The notes under the pieces are model-generated. The model made no database searches. It worked only from the letters and a program-made list of their open reading frames with translations, and was not told the DNA's origin. The position numbers and the translations under genes are program-made. A stretch of 64,000 nt of DNA, taken from positions 28,301 through 92,300 of the forward strand of contig SUVL01000008.1 of the NCBI GenBank assembly GCA_015062005.1, given 5' to 3'. Below are positions 36,667-45,335 of this stretch, piece after piece. The stretch's first letter is position 1, and each line of letters begins with the position of its first letter. Source of the DNA: Akkermansiaceae bacterium (lineage in GTDB: Bacteria > Verrucomicrobiota > Verrucomicrobiia > Verrucomicrobiales > Akkermansiaceae).

Positions 36667-38358
36667 TTAAGGCCGGGCTTGGGCTTTTTCCTGCTCCAGC
36701 TGCTGGATGCGCGTGAGGGCGGCATCGATATTCTCGCAGATATTCTCGGCGTGCAGCTCCTGCATGAAGGGGGAATCTCGGCGGATGACCTTGTGCGGTT
36801 GTTTCTGCACACCGCAGAGCAGCAGGGTGATATTGCGGCGCTGGCAATAGGCCAGGAAGTCCTCCAGGGCATGCAGGCCGGAGGCATCCAGCGCGGGCAC
36901 GAGGCGCATGCGCAGCAGCACATACTCGATGTCGCGCTCCAGGGTGCGGAACACGCGGTCCTTGAACTGCTCTACAGCGCCGAAGAAGAAGGGTCCCTGC
37001 ACATCGAAGATTTCCACGTTGCGGGGCACGTGGCGGAGGTAACGGGAGCGGCCGGGCTGTTCCTCGGGGTCTTCGCCTTCCAGTTCGCGGGAGATGGCTT
37101 CCACGTTGCTGATCTGGGCCATGCGGCCGATGAAGAGCAGGGCGGCCAGCACCACACCCACTTCCACCGCGACCACGAGGTCGATGAGCACGGTGAGGAT
37201 GAAGGTGAGGCAGAGCACCACGGCATCCTGCCGCGGCCCTTGCACCAGGTGGATGAAGGTGGAGACTTCCGCCATGTTCCAGCACACAATCACGAGAATG
37301 CCGGCCAGCGCGGCCAGCGGCACCATGGCGGCATACTGCCCGGCCAGCATCAGGATGAGCAGCAGGGTGATGGCGTGGATGATGCCGGCAATGGGGGTCT
37401 TGCCGCCGGCGCGGATGTTGGTGGCAGTGCGGGCGATGGCGCCGGTGGCCGGTATGCCGCCGAAAAGGGCTGAGGCCATGTTGCCCACGCCCTGGCCGAT
37501 GAGTTCGGTGTTCGGGTGGTGGCGCGAGCCGGTCATACCATCCGCCACACTGGCGCTGAGCAGTGATTCAATGGCTGCCAGCAGCGCAATGACGAAGGCG
37601 GGCTGCACGAGCTGCGGCAGCTGCTTCCACTCCACCTCGGGCAGGCTGGGCATAGGCAGCCCCTGCGGCAGCTCACCAAAGCGTGACCCGATGGTTTCCA
37701 CCGGCAGGTTGCAGCACTGGCATACCACGGTGCTCACCAGCATGCCTACCAGCATGAATGGCGCTTTCGGGAAAAAACGCTTGGTGAGCAGAATTACCAC
37801 CACGGTGAGCACGGAAAGCCCCAGCGCCCAGTAGTTCACGGTGTGGAAATACTCAAAGTAGCACTGCCATTTGGCGATGAATTCGGCCGGCACGGCCCGG
37901 TCAATCTGCAGGCCGAAGAGATCTTTCACCTGTGTGCAGAAAATGGTGACGGCGATACCGCTGGTAAAGCCGGTGGTTACCGGGTAGGGGATGAATTTGA
38001 TGAGCGAGCCCATGCGGCAAACCCCGAAAATGATGAGGAACAGACCGGCCAGCAGGGTGCAGAGCACCAGCCCGGGAAAGCCGAACGTGCCCACTACCCC
38101 CGAGATGAGCACCACAAAGGCGCCCGTGGGGCCTCCAATCTGGAACTTGCTGCCGCCCAGCAGCGAGATCAGGAACCCGGCCACCACGGCCGTGATAAGC
38201 CCGGTGCTGGGGGTGATGGCGCTGCTCCCGCAGGCTATGGCAAAGGCCATGGCCAGTGGCAGGGCCACTACGCCTACGGTGAGCCCGGCTCCAAGGTCGG
38301 AAAGAAAGGTCTTGCGGTTATATGTCTTGAGCGAACTGACAATACTTGGCGCGTGCAT
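36667..38358 (-). CDS. SulP family anion permease with STAS domain
   Basis: Start at 38358 (MHAPSIVSSLKTYNRKTFLSDL), 563 residues; a longer frame adds 17 residues without family match. SLC26/SulP signature: LGAGLTVGVVALPLAMAFAIACG near 20, GLITAVVAGFLISLLGGSKFQIGGPTGAF near 55-85, then about 12-14 membrane segments and FIGRMAQISNVEAIS leading to the STAS domain (about 445-545: RNVEIFDVQGPFFFGAVEQF, DASGLHALEDFL). Substrate may be sulfate, bicarbonate or another anion; no sulfur genes or carbonic anhydrase are adjacent. A well-formed terminator follows. Confidence 0.92.
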   Translation of the reverse strand: MHAPSIVSSLKTYNRKTFLSDLGAGLTVGVVALPLAMAFAIACGSSAITPSTGLITAVVAGFLISLLGGSKFQIGGPTGAFVVLISGVVGTFGFPGLVLCTLLAGLFLIIFGVCRMGSLIKFIPYPVTTGFTSGIAVTIFCTQVKDLFGLQIDRAVPAEFIAKWQCYFEYFHTVNYWALGLSVLTVVVILLTKRFFPKAPFMLVGMLVSTVVCQCCNLPVETIGSRFGELPQGLPMPSLPEVEWKQLPQLVQPAFVIALLAAIESLLSASVADGMTGSRHHPNTELIGQGVGNMASALFGGIPATGAIARTATNIRAGGKTPIAGIIHAITLLLILMLAGQYAAMVPLAALAGILVIVCWNMAEVSTFIHLVQGPRQDAVVLCLTFILTVLIDLVVAVEVGVVLAALLFIGRMAQISNVEAISRELEGEDPEEQPGRSRYLRHVPRNVEIFDVQGPFFFGAVEQFKDRVFRTLERDIEYVLLRMRLVPALDASGLHALEDFLAYCQRRNITLLLCGVQKQPHKVIRRDSPFMQELHAENICENIDAALTRIQQLEQEKAQARP

Positions 38359-38463
38359 AGCTAGGTTTTTATACGCCCGTGCAGCTTTCTTGTAAAGACA
38401 AATTCCCATTTTTCGCCAGATTCACACGCGTTCCTGCGATTTGGGATACGCAGATTTACGATT

Positions 38464-38709
38464 GGGGAACTTCTGATAACTCGAAATAATCAACAAATGA
38501 GAATTTAACAGAATTGACAATTGACGAGTGACTATTGACAATTGAAGAAGTTCCGCGGGCCTCCGGCCCGCCATTTTAAACGGCTGCGGCAACTAGTCTC
38601 GGCGTAGCCCGCAGGGCGAAGACGGAAGCCGCAGGGAACTTTCAAATTGTACTTTGTCCTTTGTACATTGTACTTACAAATTCCAATTCGGTTAGTTTTT
38701 CGGGTTCCC
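38464..38709. repeat. MITE-like repeat, copy 2
   Basis: Begins ggggaacttctgataactcg and ends tttttcgggttccc, with the same internal blocks as the copy at 35.5 kb plus an extra hairpin-rich insert (tagtctcggcgtagcccgca, about 38594-38613). It lies in the 38359-38824 gap with ATTGACAATTGAC simple repeats inside and AATTCGTAACTCGTAAT just after its right end. No gene is visible in the gap. Confidence 0.6.
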
Positions 38710-38824
38710 AATTCGTAACTCGTAATGAGGGGGGGGATGCCGGCCTGCGGGGTGTGAGAATATTTTGCAACTAATTGTGCTTAGGGTGAAAGAAAGCGTT
38801 ACGCCCGCGCGTATATATGGGCGT

Positions 38825-41017
38825 ATGATACCCCGGTCGCTCCTTCTCACGGTCACCGCCGCAACCCTTTTCGCCGCCCCGCTGGCTGCCCAGCAGCAGC
38901 CCGCCCCTGTTCTGCCTGTTTTATCTGCCGAGGAACACCCCTTCCTGGAATGGGGCGGAGATTTCCCCCGCTGGTCGCGCCTCACGCCGGCGCAGGGCCT
39001 GGCGGATGCCCGCCTGGCTATTGACCGCGCCAAGGCCAGACTGGAAGCCATCTGCCGCGTGCAGCCCCACGAGGCAACCTGGGAAAACACTTTCGGCGCA
39101 TATGAGCAGCTCGGTAATGAGGTCAGCACCGTTGATGTGCTCATGGCCAATCTGATCTGCCTGCTGGATGGCCCCGGGATTCGCGCGGCTCAGGAGGAAT
39201 TGGCCCCGCTGGTGGCGGAGTTTGATTCCTCCATTGCGGCTAATGAGCGCCTGTGGGCTGTCATCCGCGCAGCTTCCAGGGCGCCCTGGGTGGGCTCCCT
39301 TTCCCCCGCCCGCCAGCGCTATGTGCAGCAGGTGCTCGATTCCTTCAAGGACAGCGGCGCTGACCTGCCCGCCGATAAGAAGGCCCGCAAGATGGAAATT
39401 GAGAAGGAACTGGCCGGCCTCTACCTCCAGTTTGACAAGAATTGCAAGGATGCGATGGATGCCTGGCAGCTGGTCATCACCGACAAGGCCAGGCTTGCAG
39501 GCCTGAGCGAGGACTGGATGACCCGCGCCGCCGCCCGCGCCCAGGAGCGCGGGTTCGGCACCCCGGAGGCGCCCCAGTGGCTCATCACCCTGGAGTATGC
39601 CAGTGTGGGCGATGTGCTGCGCCACTGCGATGTGGAGGAAACCCGCCGGCTCTGCTGGGAAGGGCGCAACACCGAAGGCAGCCTCCCCGGTAAGGATAAT
39701 GCCCCGGTGGTTGCCCGGGTCATGGAGCTGCGGGCTGAGCTGGCCACCCTGCTGGGGTTCGGCACCTATGCAGACCTGGCCACCGCCCGCCGCATGGTAG
39801 GCAGTGGTGATGCCGCCATGGAGTTCGTGGATGATATGATGCGCAAGGTGAAACCCGCCTTTGACCGCGAGACCAATGACATGCTCAGCTTCATTTCCCG
39901 CCGCCAGAACCGGCGCGTGAACCAGGTGAACCCCTGGGACGTCAACTACTACCTCAACCAGATGCGCGAGGAAATCTACCAGTTCGACATGGACTCGCTG
40001 CGCCCTTACCACAAGAAGGAAAATGTGGTTGCCGGCATGTTCTCCGTCTTCGAAAGTCTCTATGCCATCCGCATTTCCGAGCTGCCCACGGTGCATCTGC
40101 AGCCCGGCCAGGAACTGCCTGCCGGCACGGCGGAGGTCTGGCACCCCGAGGTGAAGCTCTATGCCGTGCATGACTCCGCCACCGGCCGCCACATGGGTTC
40201 ATTCTACATGGACCTGCACCCCCGCAGCACCAAGCGGGAGGGCGCCTGGGTCATGCCCGTGCGTCACCACGCCATGGTGAATGGCCAGCGCCCGGCGCAC
40301 CTGGCCGTGCTGGTCTGCAATCTCAAATCCCCCGCCAATGGCAAGCCCGCCCTCTTCACTCACATGGATGTGCTCACCCTTTTCCACGAATTCGGCCACA
40401 CCCTGCACAGCCTGCTGAGCGATGTGGAGCTCGTCTCCCACTCCGGCACGCGCGTGGCCCGAGACTTTGTGGAGCTGCCCAGCCAGTTGAATGAAAACTG
40501 GGTCTGGATTCCCGAGGGAGTCACCGCTTATGCCCGCCACTGGGAGACGGATGAGCCCCTGCCGGCCGACCTGCTGCGCAAGCTCCAGCAGAGCCGCGTG
40601 TTCATGCCCGGCATTGAGGCCATGAGCCAGCTGCGCATGGCCAAGCTCGACCTGGAAATGCACATGAACTACGGCACCAAGTTCCGCCACCGCGCCCTGG
40701 ACGCCGCCACCCGGGAGCTGCTGGAGCCCTGGAATATGCCCCTGACCACCTGGGGGCCCTCTATCATGCGCAGCCTCACGCATTGCATTTCTTCCGGCTA
40801 CGCTGCCGGGTACTATTCCTACAAATGGGCTGAAGTGCTGGCGGCAGATGCTTTTTCACGTTTCGAGAAGGAAGGCCCGACCAACTCGGCCACTGGTGCG
40901 GATTTCCGCCGTGCGGTGCTCAGCACGGGCGGCTCACGGCTGGAAAGTGAAAGCTTCCGCGAGTTCATGGGGCGAGAGCCCAACCCGGATGCCCTCCTCC
41001 AGCAGCAGGGTATGTGA
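38825..41017 (+). CDS. M3 family oligopeptidase, with signal peptide
   Basis: Starting MIPRSLLLTVTAATLFAAPLAAQ, 730 residues. The signal peptide suggests a periplasmic peptidase; most M3 enzymes (PrlC, Dcp) are split between cytosol and periplasm. The zinc motif HEFGHTLHS lies at 521-529, with the third ligand Glu in the following ELPSQLNENW block (typical of M3: E-x-P-S-Q). C-terminal LTHCISSGYAAGYYSYKWAEVLAADAF is also diagnostic. It degrades short peptides, presumably in the periplasm. The longer frame upstream adds no matching sequence. Confidence 0.92.
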   Translation: MIPRSLLLTVTAATLFAAPLAAQQQPAPVLPVLSAEEHPFLEWGGDFPRWSRLTPAQGLADARLAIDRAKARLEAICRVQPHEATWENTFGAYEQLGNEVSTVDVLMANLICLLDGPGIRAAQEELAPLVAEFDSSIAANERLWAVIRAASRAPWVGSLSPARQRYVQQVLDSFKDSGADLPADKKARKMEIEKELAGLYLQFDKNCKDAMDAWQLVITDKARLAGLSEDWMTRAAARAQERGFGTPEAPQWLITLEYASVGDVLRHCDVEETRRLCWEGRNTEGSLPGKDNAPVVARVMELRAELATLLGFGTYADLATARRMVGSGDAAMEFVDDMMRKVKPAFDRETNDMLSFISRRQNRRVNQVNPWDVNYYLNQMREEIYQFDMDSLRPYHKKENVVAGMFSVFESLYAIRISELPTVHLQPGQELPAGTAEVWHPEVKLYAVHDSATGRHMGSFYMDLHPRSTKREGAWVMPVRHHAMVNGQRPAHLAVLVCNLKSPANGKPALFTHMDVLTLFHEFGHTLHSLLSDVELVSHSGTRVARDFVELPSQLNENWVWIPEGVTAYARHWETDEPLPADLLRKLQQSRVFMPGIEAMSQLRMAKLDLEMHMNYGTKFRHRALDAATRELLEPWNMPLTTWGPSIMRSLTHCISSGYAAGYYSYKWAEVLAADAFSRFEKEGPTNSATGADFRRAVLSTGGSRLESESFREFMGREPNPDALLQQQGM

Positions 41018-41020
41018 TTC

Positions 41021-41085
41021 GGAAACTTCTAACAATTCAAAACTAATCAATCAATTCCAATTCAGTGAATTTTTAGAAGTTTCCC
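41021..41085. repeat. MITE-like repeat, short copy 3
   Basis: Starts ggaaacttctaacaattcaa and ends ttttagaagtttccc, an 11-base near-perfect terminal inverted repeat with almost no interior. Directly after it are four copies of GTCAATC (about 41090-41117), then ttgttccaaatctttgg of the tgtcccaaa family. Confidence 0.55.
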
Positions 41086-41203
41086 AATCGTCAATCGTCA
41101 ATCGTCAATCGTCAATCACCTTGTTCCAAATCTTTGGGGCACGCGCGTGAGTTGTGCGGCGGGGCGCGGAAAAAGCTCGCAATCGCTGCGCGGATATCAT
41201 AAA

Positions 41204-42148
41204 ATGCGGGCTATGGCAAGTATGCGAGCAATAGGAACTGTGGCGGCTGCTTTATTTCTGGCGCTGGTTCAACCGGTGACCGGTGCCGAGGTGCCGGAAA
41301 CGCTGGAGGGCGGCTGGCGCCTGGATTGGAACGATGAATTCAGCGGCAGCAAGCTCAACCCGGATAAATGGAAGCATGAGCTGGGCGTCATCCGCAACCA
41401 GGACGCGGTGCAGACCTACACCAGGGACTGCGTGAAACTGCGCGGCGGCAAGCTTATCCTCATCTCCAAGGCCAGAGAGACCCGCAACAGCAACTACGAT
41501 CCCAAAAAGGAGCACTGGACCCACCAGCGCAAAACCATGCCCTATGCCAGCGGCTCGGTGACCACGCGCGATGTCAAGCATTTCACCTGCCCGGGGCGCC
41601 TTGAAATCCGCGCCAGAATTCCCAAGGCCAAGGGAGTCTGGCCGGCGCTGTGGACCATGCATGTGAACCAGTACGGCTGGCCTGCCAACGGCGAGATTGA
41701 TATCCTCGAACACATCTCCCAGGAGCCGGAAACCTGCTACTCCATCTTCCGCTGGGGGGCGAATGGCAGCAACCGGGAGCACAAGGTTATCCGCACCACC
41801 CGCATACCCGATTACAGCAAGGAGTTCCACACCTACGTGCTGGAGTGGGATGAGGAGGTGATGCGCATCCTCATCGATGATGCCGAGGTGGGACGCGTGC
41901 GCATTGAAGAGGCCAACTACCCGGACGGCAACAACCCGCTGCGTACCCCCTGCTACCTCATCATGAATACCGCAATTGATGGCTGGGCCGAGTCGCCCGA
42001 AGCTTCGCAATACCCGGTGCAGTTCGAGATTGACTACGTGCGCTACTATACCAAGGGCGAAAAAACGGCGCAGGCCGCGGATAGTGATGCGGAAAAAAAC
42101 GAGCCCCGCCCTGCTAAGAAGAAAAAGAAGCGCCGCAAGAAGAAATGA
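41204..42148 (+). CDS. Secreted glycoside hydrolase family 16
   Basis: From the ATG at 41204, 314 residues with a signal peptide ending near VTGAEVPE. The GH16 catalytic signature GEIDILEH holds nucleophile Glu164, assisting Asp166 and acid/base Glu169. Neighbouring conserved pieces are GRLEIRARIPKAKGVWPALWTM before it and FHTYVLEWDEEVMRILIDD after it. GH16 cleaves beta-1,3/1,4-glucans, agarose-type or laminarin-type substrates; the exact one is not clear. The C-terminal Lys/Arg-rich tail is not typical of the family. The ATG of the next gene overlaps its stop. Confidence 0.9.
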   Translation: MRAMASMRAIGTVAAALFLALVQPVTGAEVPETLEGGWRLDWNDEFSGSKLNPDKWKHELGVIRNQDAVQTYTRDCVKLRGGKLILISKARETRNSNYDPKKEHWTHQRKTMPYASGSVTTRDVKHFTCPGRLEIRARIPKAKGVWPALWTMHVNQYGWPANGEIDILEHISQEPETCYSIFRWGANGSNREHKVIRTTRIPDYSKEFHTYVLEWDEEVMRILIDDAEVGRVRIEEANYPDGNNPLRTPCYLIMNTAIDGWAESPEASQYPVQFEIDYVRYYTKGEKTAQAADSDAEKNEPRPAKKKKKRRKKK

Positions 42149-42579
42149 TGCCGATGGAGGATCCCTTTTCGTTCCGCAACATCTTCAACCGCTCGCTAGC
42201 CTACGGGGCGGTGGTGTTTGCGGCGCTGTGCCATGAGCCGCTGAAAGAACTCTTTGCTGAGCCGGTCACGGCTGAACGCGTGCGCGAAACCGCCGGTGCG
42301 GTAGGGGCCCTGCTGCCGGTGGTCATGGCGGTGGCGGCAGTGGTGGCGGGTATGGTGCGCAAGGTGTTCTTCTCTTGCGGTGGAGTGAACCGCCGCAGCC
42401 TGGGCATCATCTTTCTGCTGGGCACTTTCTGGCACCTGCCGCTCACCCTGCTGGTGGCTCACTCTGCGGCGGCGCACGAGCCCGGCGCCTGGCAGCTGCC
42501 CCTGTGGTTCACAGCCCTGGGAGCTGTGGCCAGCCTTGCTCTCTTAGGCGCCCTCCGGCGCCTGGTCCGAACGAAGTGA
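42145..42579 (+). CDS. Small membrane protein of unknown function
   Basis: The 144 residues hold four hydrophobic segments (about 19-32, 48-68, 85-105, 118-135). The stretch VTAERVRETAGAVGAL between segments 1 and 2 is amphipathic. I do not recognise a family. It overlaps the GH16 stop by 4 bases, so it is translationally coupled. Its last codons (CGC CTG GTC CGA ACG AAG) form the start of the duplicated array that follows and are copied at 42995. Confidence 0.65.
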   Translation: MMPMEDPFSFRNIFNRSLAYGAVVFAALCHEPLKELFAEPVTAERVRETAGAVGALLPVVMAVAAVVAGMVRKVFFSCGGVNRRSLGIIFLLGTFWHLPLTLLVAHSAAAHEPGAWQLPLWFTALGAVASLALLGALRRLVRTK

Positions 42580-42823
42580 GGATATCGTCTTGCCGCAGGC
42601 AAGATATCGTCCACGCCGCAGGCGTGGATATCGTCCGGCGAAGCCGGATTTCGTTTCCCGATGGGGAATGGTTAAAGTATTTCCCCATGAGGGGGAAAAG
42701 GACAGGGCGGGCATCTGAGGTGAACGATATCCAGTTTCTGAGAAACTGGACGAAATCCGGCTGGCGCCGGACGATATTCTGACCTGCGGTCAGAACGATA
42801 TCCGCGAGTCGGGGCTCGCGGAC
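42559..42823. repeat. Palindrome array with GATATCGTC spacers, copy 1
   Basis: Hairpins cttgccgcaggcaag, cacgccgcaggcgtg and ccggcgaagccgg are joined by GATATCGT spacers. A core of about 75 bases (tttcccgatggggaatgg, tatttccccatgagg) follows. Then come hairpins ccagtttctgagaaactgg, ccggctggcgccgg, tctgacctgcggtcaga and ccgcgagtcggggctcgcgg with the inverse spacer ACGATATC. The whole is an inverted array resembling the 2.1-2.9 kb cassette but without a gene. The array begins inside the last codons of the preceding gene. Confidence 0.8.
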
Positions 42824-42994
42824 ATGGGGCTACAACGGCAGTAAATCCTTGCCCTCAGAGCCGCGTAGTTCCTCTGCGCTCAATTGAGCAGCAAGAAATA
42901 CAGCATAAAGCGGGATATCCAGGAGAATGGTCTGTTGCACAAAACTTGAGGGAATAATGGCCTGAAAATGCACAAAACTTGAGGGAAAGTGGGT

Positions 42995-43213
42995 CGCCTG
43001 GTCCGAACAAAGTGAGGATATCGTCCGGCGAAGCCGGATTTCGTTTTCCGATGGGGAATGGTTAAAGTATTTCCCAATGATGGGGAAAAGGACAGGGCGG
43101 GCATCTGAGGTGAACGATATCCAGTTTCTGAGAAACTGGACGAAATCCGGCTGGCGCCGGACGATATTCTGACCTGCGGTCAGAACGATATCCGCGAGCC
43201 GGGGCTCGCGGAC
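42995..43213. repeat. Palindrome array, copy 2 (lacks two hairpins)
   Basis: Directly repeated relative to copy 1, about 95% identical, starting with the copied gene end cgcctggtccgaacaaag. Two hairpin units (about 46 bases) present in copy 1 are absent. Its final base is four bases before the stop of the E3-binding-like gene. The sequence between the copies (42824-42994) has no gene; it holds two direct copies of tgcacaaaacttgaggga (about 42935 and 42969). Confidence 0.8.
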
Positions 43214-43216
43214 TTC

Positions 43217-43978
43217 TTAGGTAGGAAGCAGCAGGCTCACCGGATTATACAGCAAATCCCCCAGGCGGGCGGCAATGCGGTTGGCCTCTGCAGAGGGAAT
43301 GACGTCGGAAATGTAGAAAGTATAGGGCAGGGCGAAATTGTGGCGGCTTTCGGCCCCGGCGCGGATGCCGACCTTGGGGCTGCGGCCGCGGGCAACAAAG
43401 CCGAAAAGGGGCAGGGTGCCGCCGGCGATGAAGGCTGCCACTTTGCTGCGGGCGGTGGCGGCATCGCACACGGCAATCTGCGGGGTGAAGCCGGCGGGAA
43501 CGCCTGCGGTGGCTTTCTGGGTTTCGCGCGCCAGGCGGTAGATGCTTTTCGCGGCAGCATTCACGATGCCCACCACCTTGTTCCCTTCTTCCTGGAAGAG
43601 GAGCACATCCACACTCTTGCCTTCGGGCAGCCAGCAGGGATGACTGGTGCAGGCCTTGACTACGGCGCGCACGATGTAGTCGAAAAGGGAGTAGCGGTGC
43701 TCCAGCAGTTTCTCGCACTGCACCGCGATGGGCAGGCTGATGCGCGCCAGGGCGGCCATGTCCACCTCCTGGTCGTAGACGTAGTATCCGTCAATCTCCG
43801 GGCGGGTGGGGGGAATGGCAAAATCCCGCAGCACGGTGCGGCCGTGGCTCACCGTGGCGGGGGCTGGGGCAACTACGTCTGCCGCCATGATTCGCCCGCG
43901 CGGACCGCTGCCCCGCAGGGTGGTGGGGTCAATTCCTTGTTTCTGGCAAAGCTTGCGGGCGAGGGGGGAGATGAGCAT
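43217..43978 (-). CDS. E3-binding/acyltransferase-like protein lacking lipoyl domain and catalytic His
   Basis: The 253 residues start with a peripheral-subunit-binding domain (LISPLARKLCQKQGIDPTTLRGSGPRGRIMAADV, residues 2-36), the E3/E1 anchor of 2-oxoacid dehydrogenase complexes. After a linker, a fold like the E2 acyltransferase core follows (about 60-253: VDMAALARISLP, YSLFDYIVRAVVKACTSHP). At the C-terminus, where E2 enzymes carry the HRxxDG active site, this protein reads FYISDVIPSAEANRIAARL, so the catalytic His is absent. No lipoyl domain precedes it. It looks like an inactive E2 homologue, comparable to E3-binding protein. E1/E2/E3 genes are not in the window. It lies 75 bases after nagA. 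Confidence 0.75.
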   Translation of the reverse strand: MLISPLARKLCQKQGIDPTTLRGSGPRGRIMAADVVAPAPATVSHGRTVLRDFAIPPTRPEIDGYYVYDQEVDMAALARISLPIAVQCEKLLEHRYSLFDYIVRAVVKACTSHPCWLPEGKSVDVLLFQEEGNKVVGIVNAAAKSIYRLARETQKATAGVPAGFTPQIAVCDAATARSKVAAFIAGGTLPLFGFVARGRSPKVGIRAGAESRHNFALPYTFYISDVIPSAEANRIAARLGDLLYNPVSLLLPT

Positions 43979-44010
43979 GGCGGCGGGTGGGTGGAGCTTC
44001 GGGATGAGAG

Positions 44011-44040
44011 AAAAGCGGCGGGGTGCCGCAGCACCCCGCC
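44011..44040 (-). terminator. Rho-independent terminator of nagA
   Basis: Arms gcggggtgc (44018-44026) and gcaccccgc (44031-44039), followed on the minus strand by CGCTTTTC. It lies between nagA and the E3-binding-like gene. Confidence 0.85.
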
Positions 44041-44053
44041 CGATTGGTTGAAC

Positions 44054-45196
44054 TTATGCCTGGTAGCGGAGTTCGCCGTCGATGATGGTCATCACGGTTT
44101 CGTACTCGGCGTCCAGCACCACCATATCGGCGGTGTAGCCGGGGGCAATCTTGCCCAGGTCGAAGAGGCCGAGGCTCTGGGCCTGGTTCCAGGAGGTGGC
44201 TTTCACCAGCTCGCTGAGCGGGGCGCCGGTGAGTTCCTGCACATTCTTGAGACCCTTGGCATAGCGCAGGGTGGAGCCGGCCAGGTTGCCGCTTTCCAGA
44301 CGGGCCACGCCGCCCTTCACGATGATGGGCAGACCACCCAGCTGGCCGGGGCCATCGGGCATCCAGGAGCAGGCCAGGGAGTCCGTAATCATAATCATCT
44401 GGTCGATGTCCTTGTTGCTGAAGGTGAGCTTCAGCATATCCTCGCAGAGGTGAATCTTGTCGCAGATGATTTCAATCTTGATATCCTTGTCCAGCATGCC
44501 GGAGCCCACCAAGCCGATTTCGCGGTGGTGCTGCGGGCTCATCTGGTTGCAGAAGTGGGTGAGGTGCTTCAGACCGGCAGCCTTGGCCTTCTTGAAATCG
44601 GCATGGCTGGCGGCGGAGTGGCCGGCGGAGCAGGTGATGCCGGCAGCGGTGGCCTTGTTGATGAAGTCGATGGAGCCGGGCATTTCCGGAGCCATGGAGA
44701 TGAGCAGCACCGGGTAGATGTCGTTCAGCATGGCTACTTCCTCATAATCGGCCGGGCGCACGAAGGCGGGGTTCTGGGCGCCGCACTGCTTGGGGTTGAT
44801 GTAGGGGCCTTCCAGGTGTACGCCGGGGGTCTTGGAGCCGTTCGGGGAGGCGGCATATTCCTTCACCACGGTGCATACATCGGCCAGGGTCTTGGTGCCC
44901 AGGGTCAGGGTGGTGGGCAGCCAGGTGGTCACGCCTTCCTTCATCTTGCAATCAGCGATGGTGCGGATGCTTTCCACCTTGCAATCGCAGGTGTCGCAGC
45001 CGCCGGCGCCGTGGGAGTGGATGTCGATGAAACCGGGCATGAGCATGTTGCCGCCGGCATCAATCGTCTTATCGGCCTCAGCGGTTTCGCCGGGCTGCAG
45101 CACAGCAATGATCTTGCTGCCTTCCACAAGTACAGAACCACCGGGCAGGTCAATGCCGGGGGAAATGATATGCGCGTTCGTGATGAGTGTCTTCAT
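44054..45196 (-). CDS. nagA: N-acetylglucosamine-6-phosphate deacetylase
   Basis: Amidohydrolase that removes acetate from GlcNAc-6-P for amino-sugar recycling and mucin/chitin sugar use. The 380 residues match. PGFIDIHSHGAGGCDTC at about 53-69 carries the HxHG metal site; HLEGPYINPKQCGAQN near 125 holds the metal Glu; HLCEDMLKLT and TDSLACSW (catalytic Asp) follow. The tail KIAPGYTADMVVLD is typical. Other nag genes are not adjacent. Confidence 0.95.
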   Translation of the reverse strand: MKTLITNAHIISPGIDLPGGSVLVEGSKIIAVLQPGETAEADKTIDAGGNMLMPGFIDIHSHGAGGCDTCDCKVESIRTIADCKMKEGVTTWLPTTLTLGTKTLADVCTVVKEYAASPNGSKTPGVHLEGPYINPKQCGAQNPAFVRPADYEEVAMLNDIYPVLLISMAPEMPGSIDFINKATAAGITCSAGHSAASHADFKKAKAAGLKHLTHFCNQMSPQHHREIGLVGSGMLDKDIKIEIICDKIHLCEDMLKLTFSNKDIDQMIMITDSLACSWMPDGPGQLGGLPIIVKGGVARLESGNLAGSTLRYAKGLKNVQELTGAPLSELVKATSWNQAQSLGLFDLGKIAPGYTADMVVLDAEYETVMTIIDGELRYQA

Positions 45197-45335
45197 AATC
45201 GTATAAGAGGGCGGGCAGGTGGCTTATTCCCCCTGCTCACGGGTTAATTTTAGCGTTATCTCCACCGTGTTGCAAGGCAAAAGAAACGAGATGCAGAAAT
45301 TTGGTGGCTTTAAAGCCTGTGTGCCTGTTCCTTAA

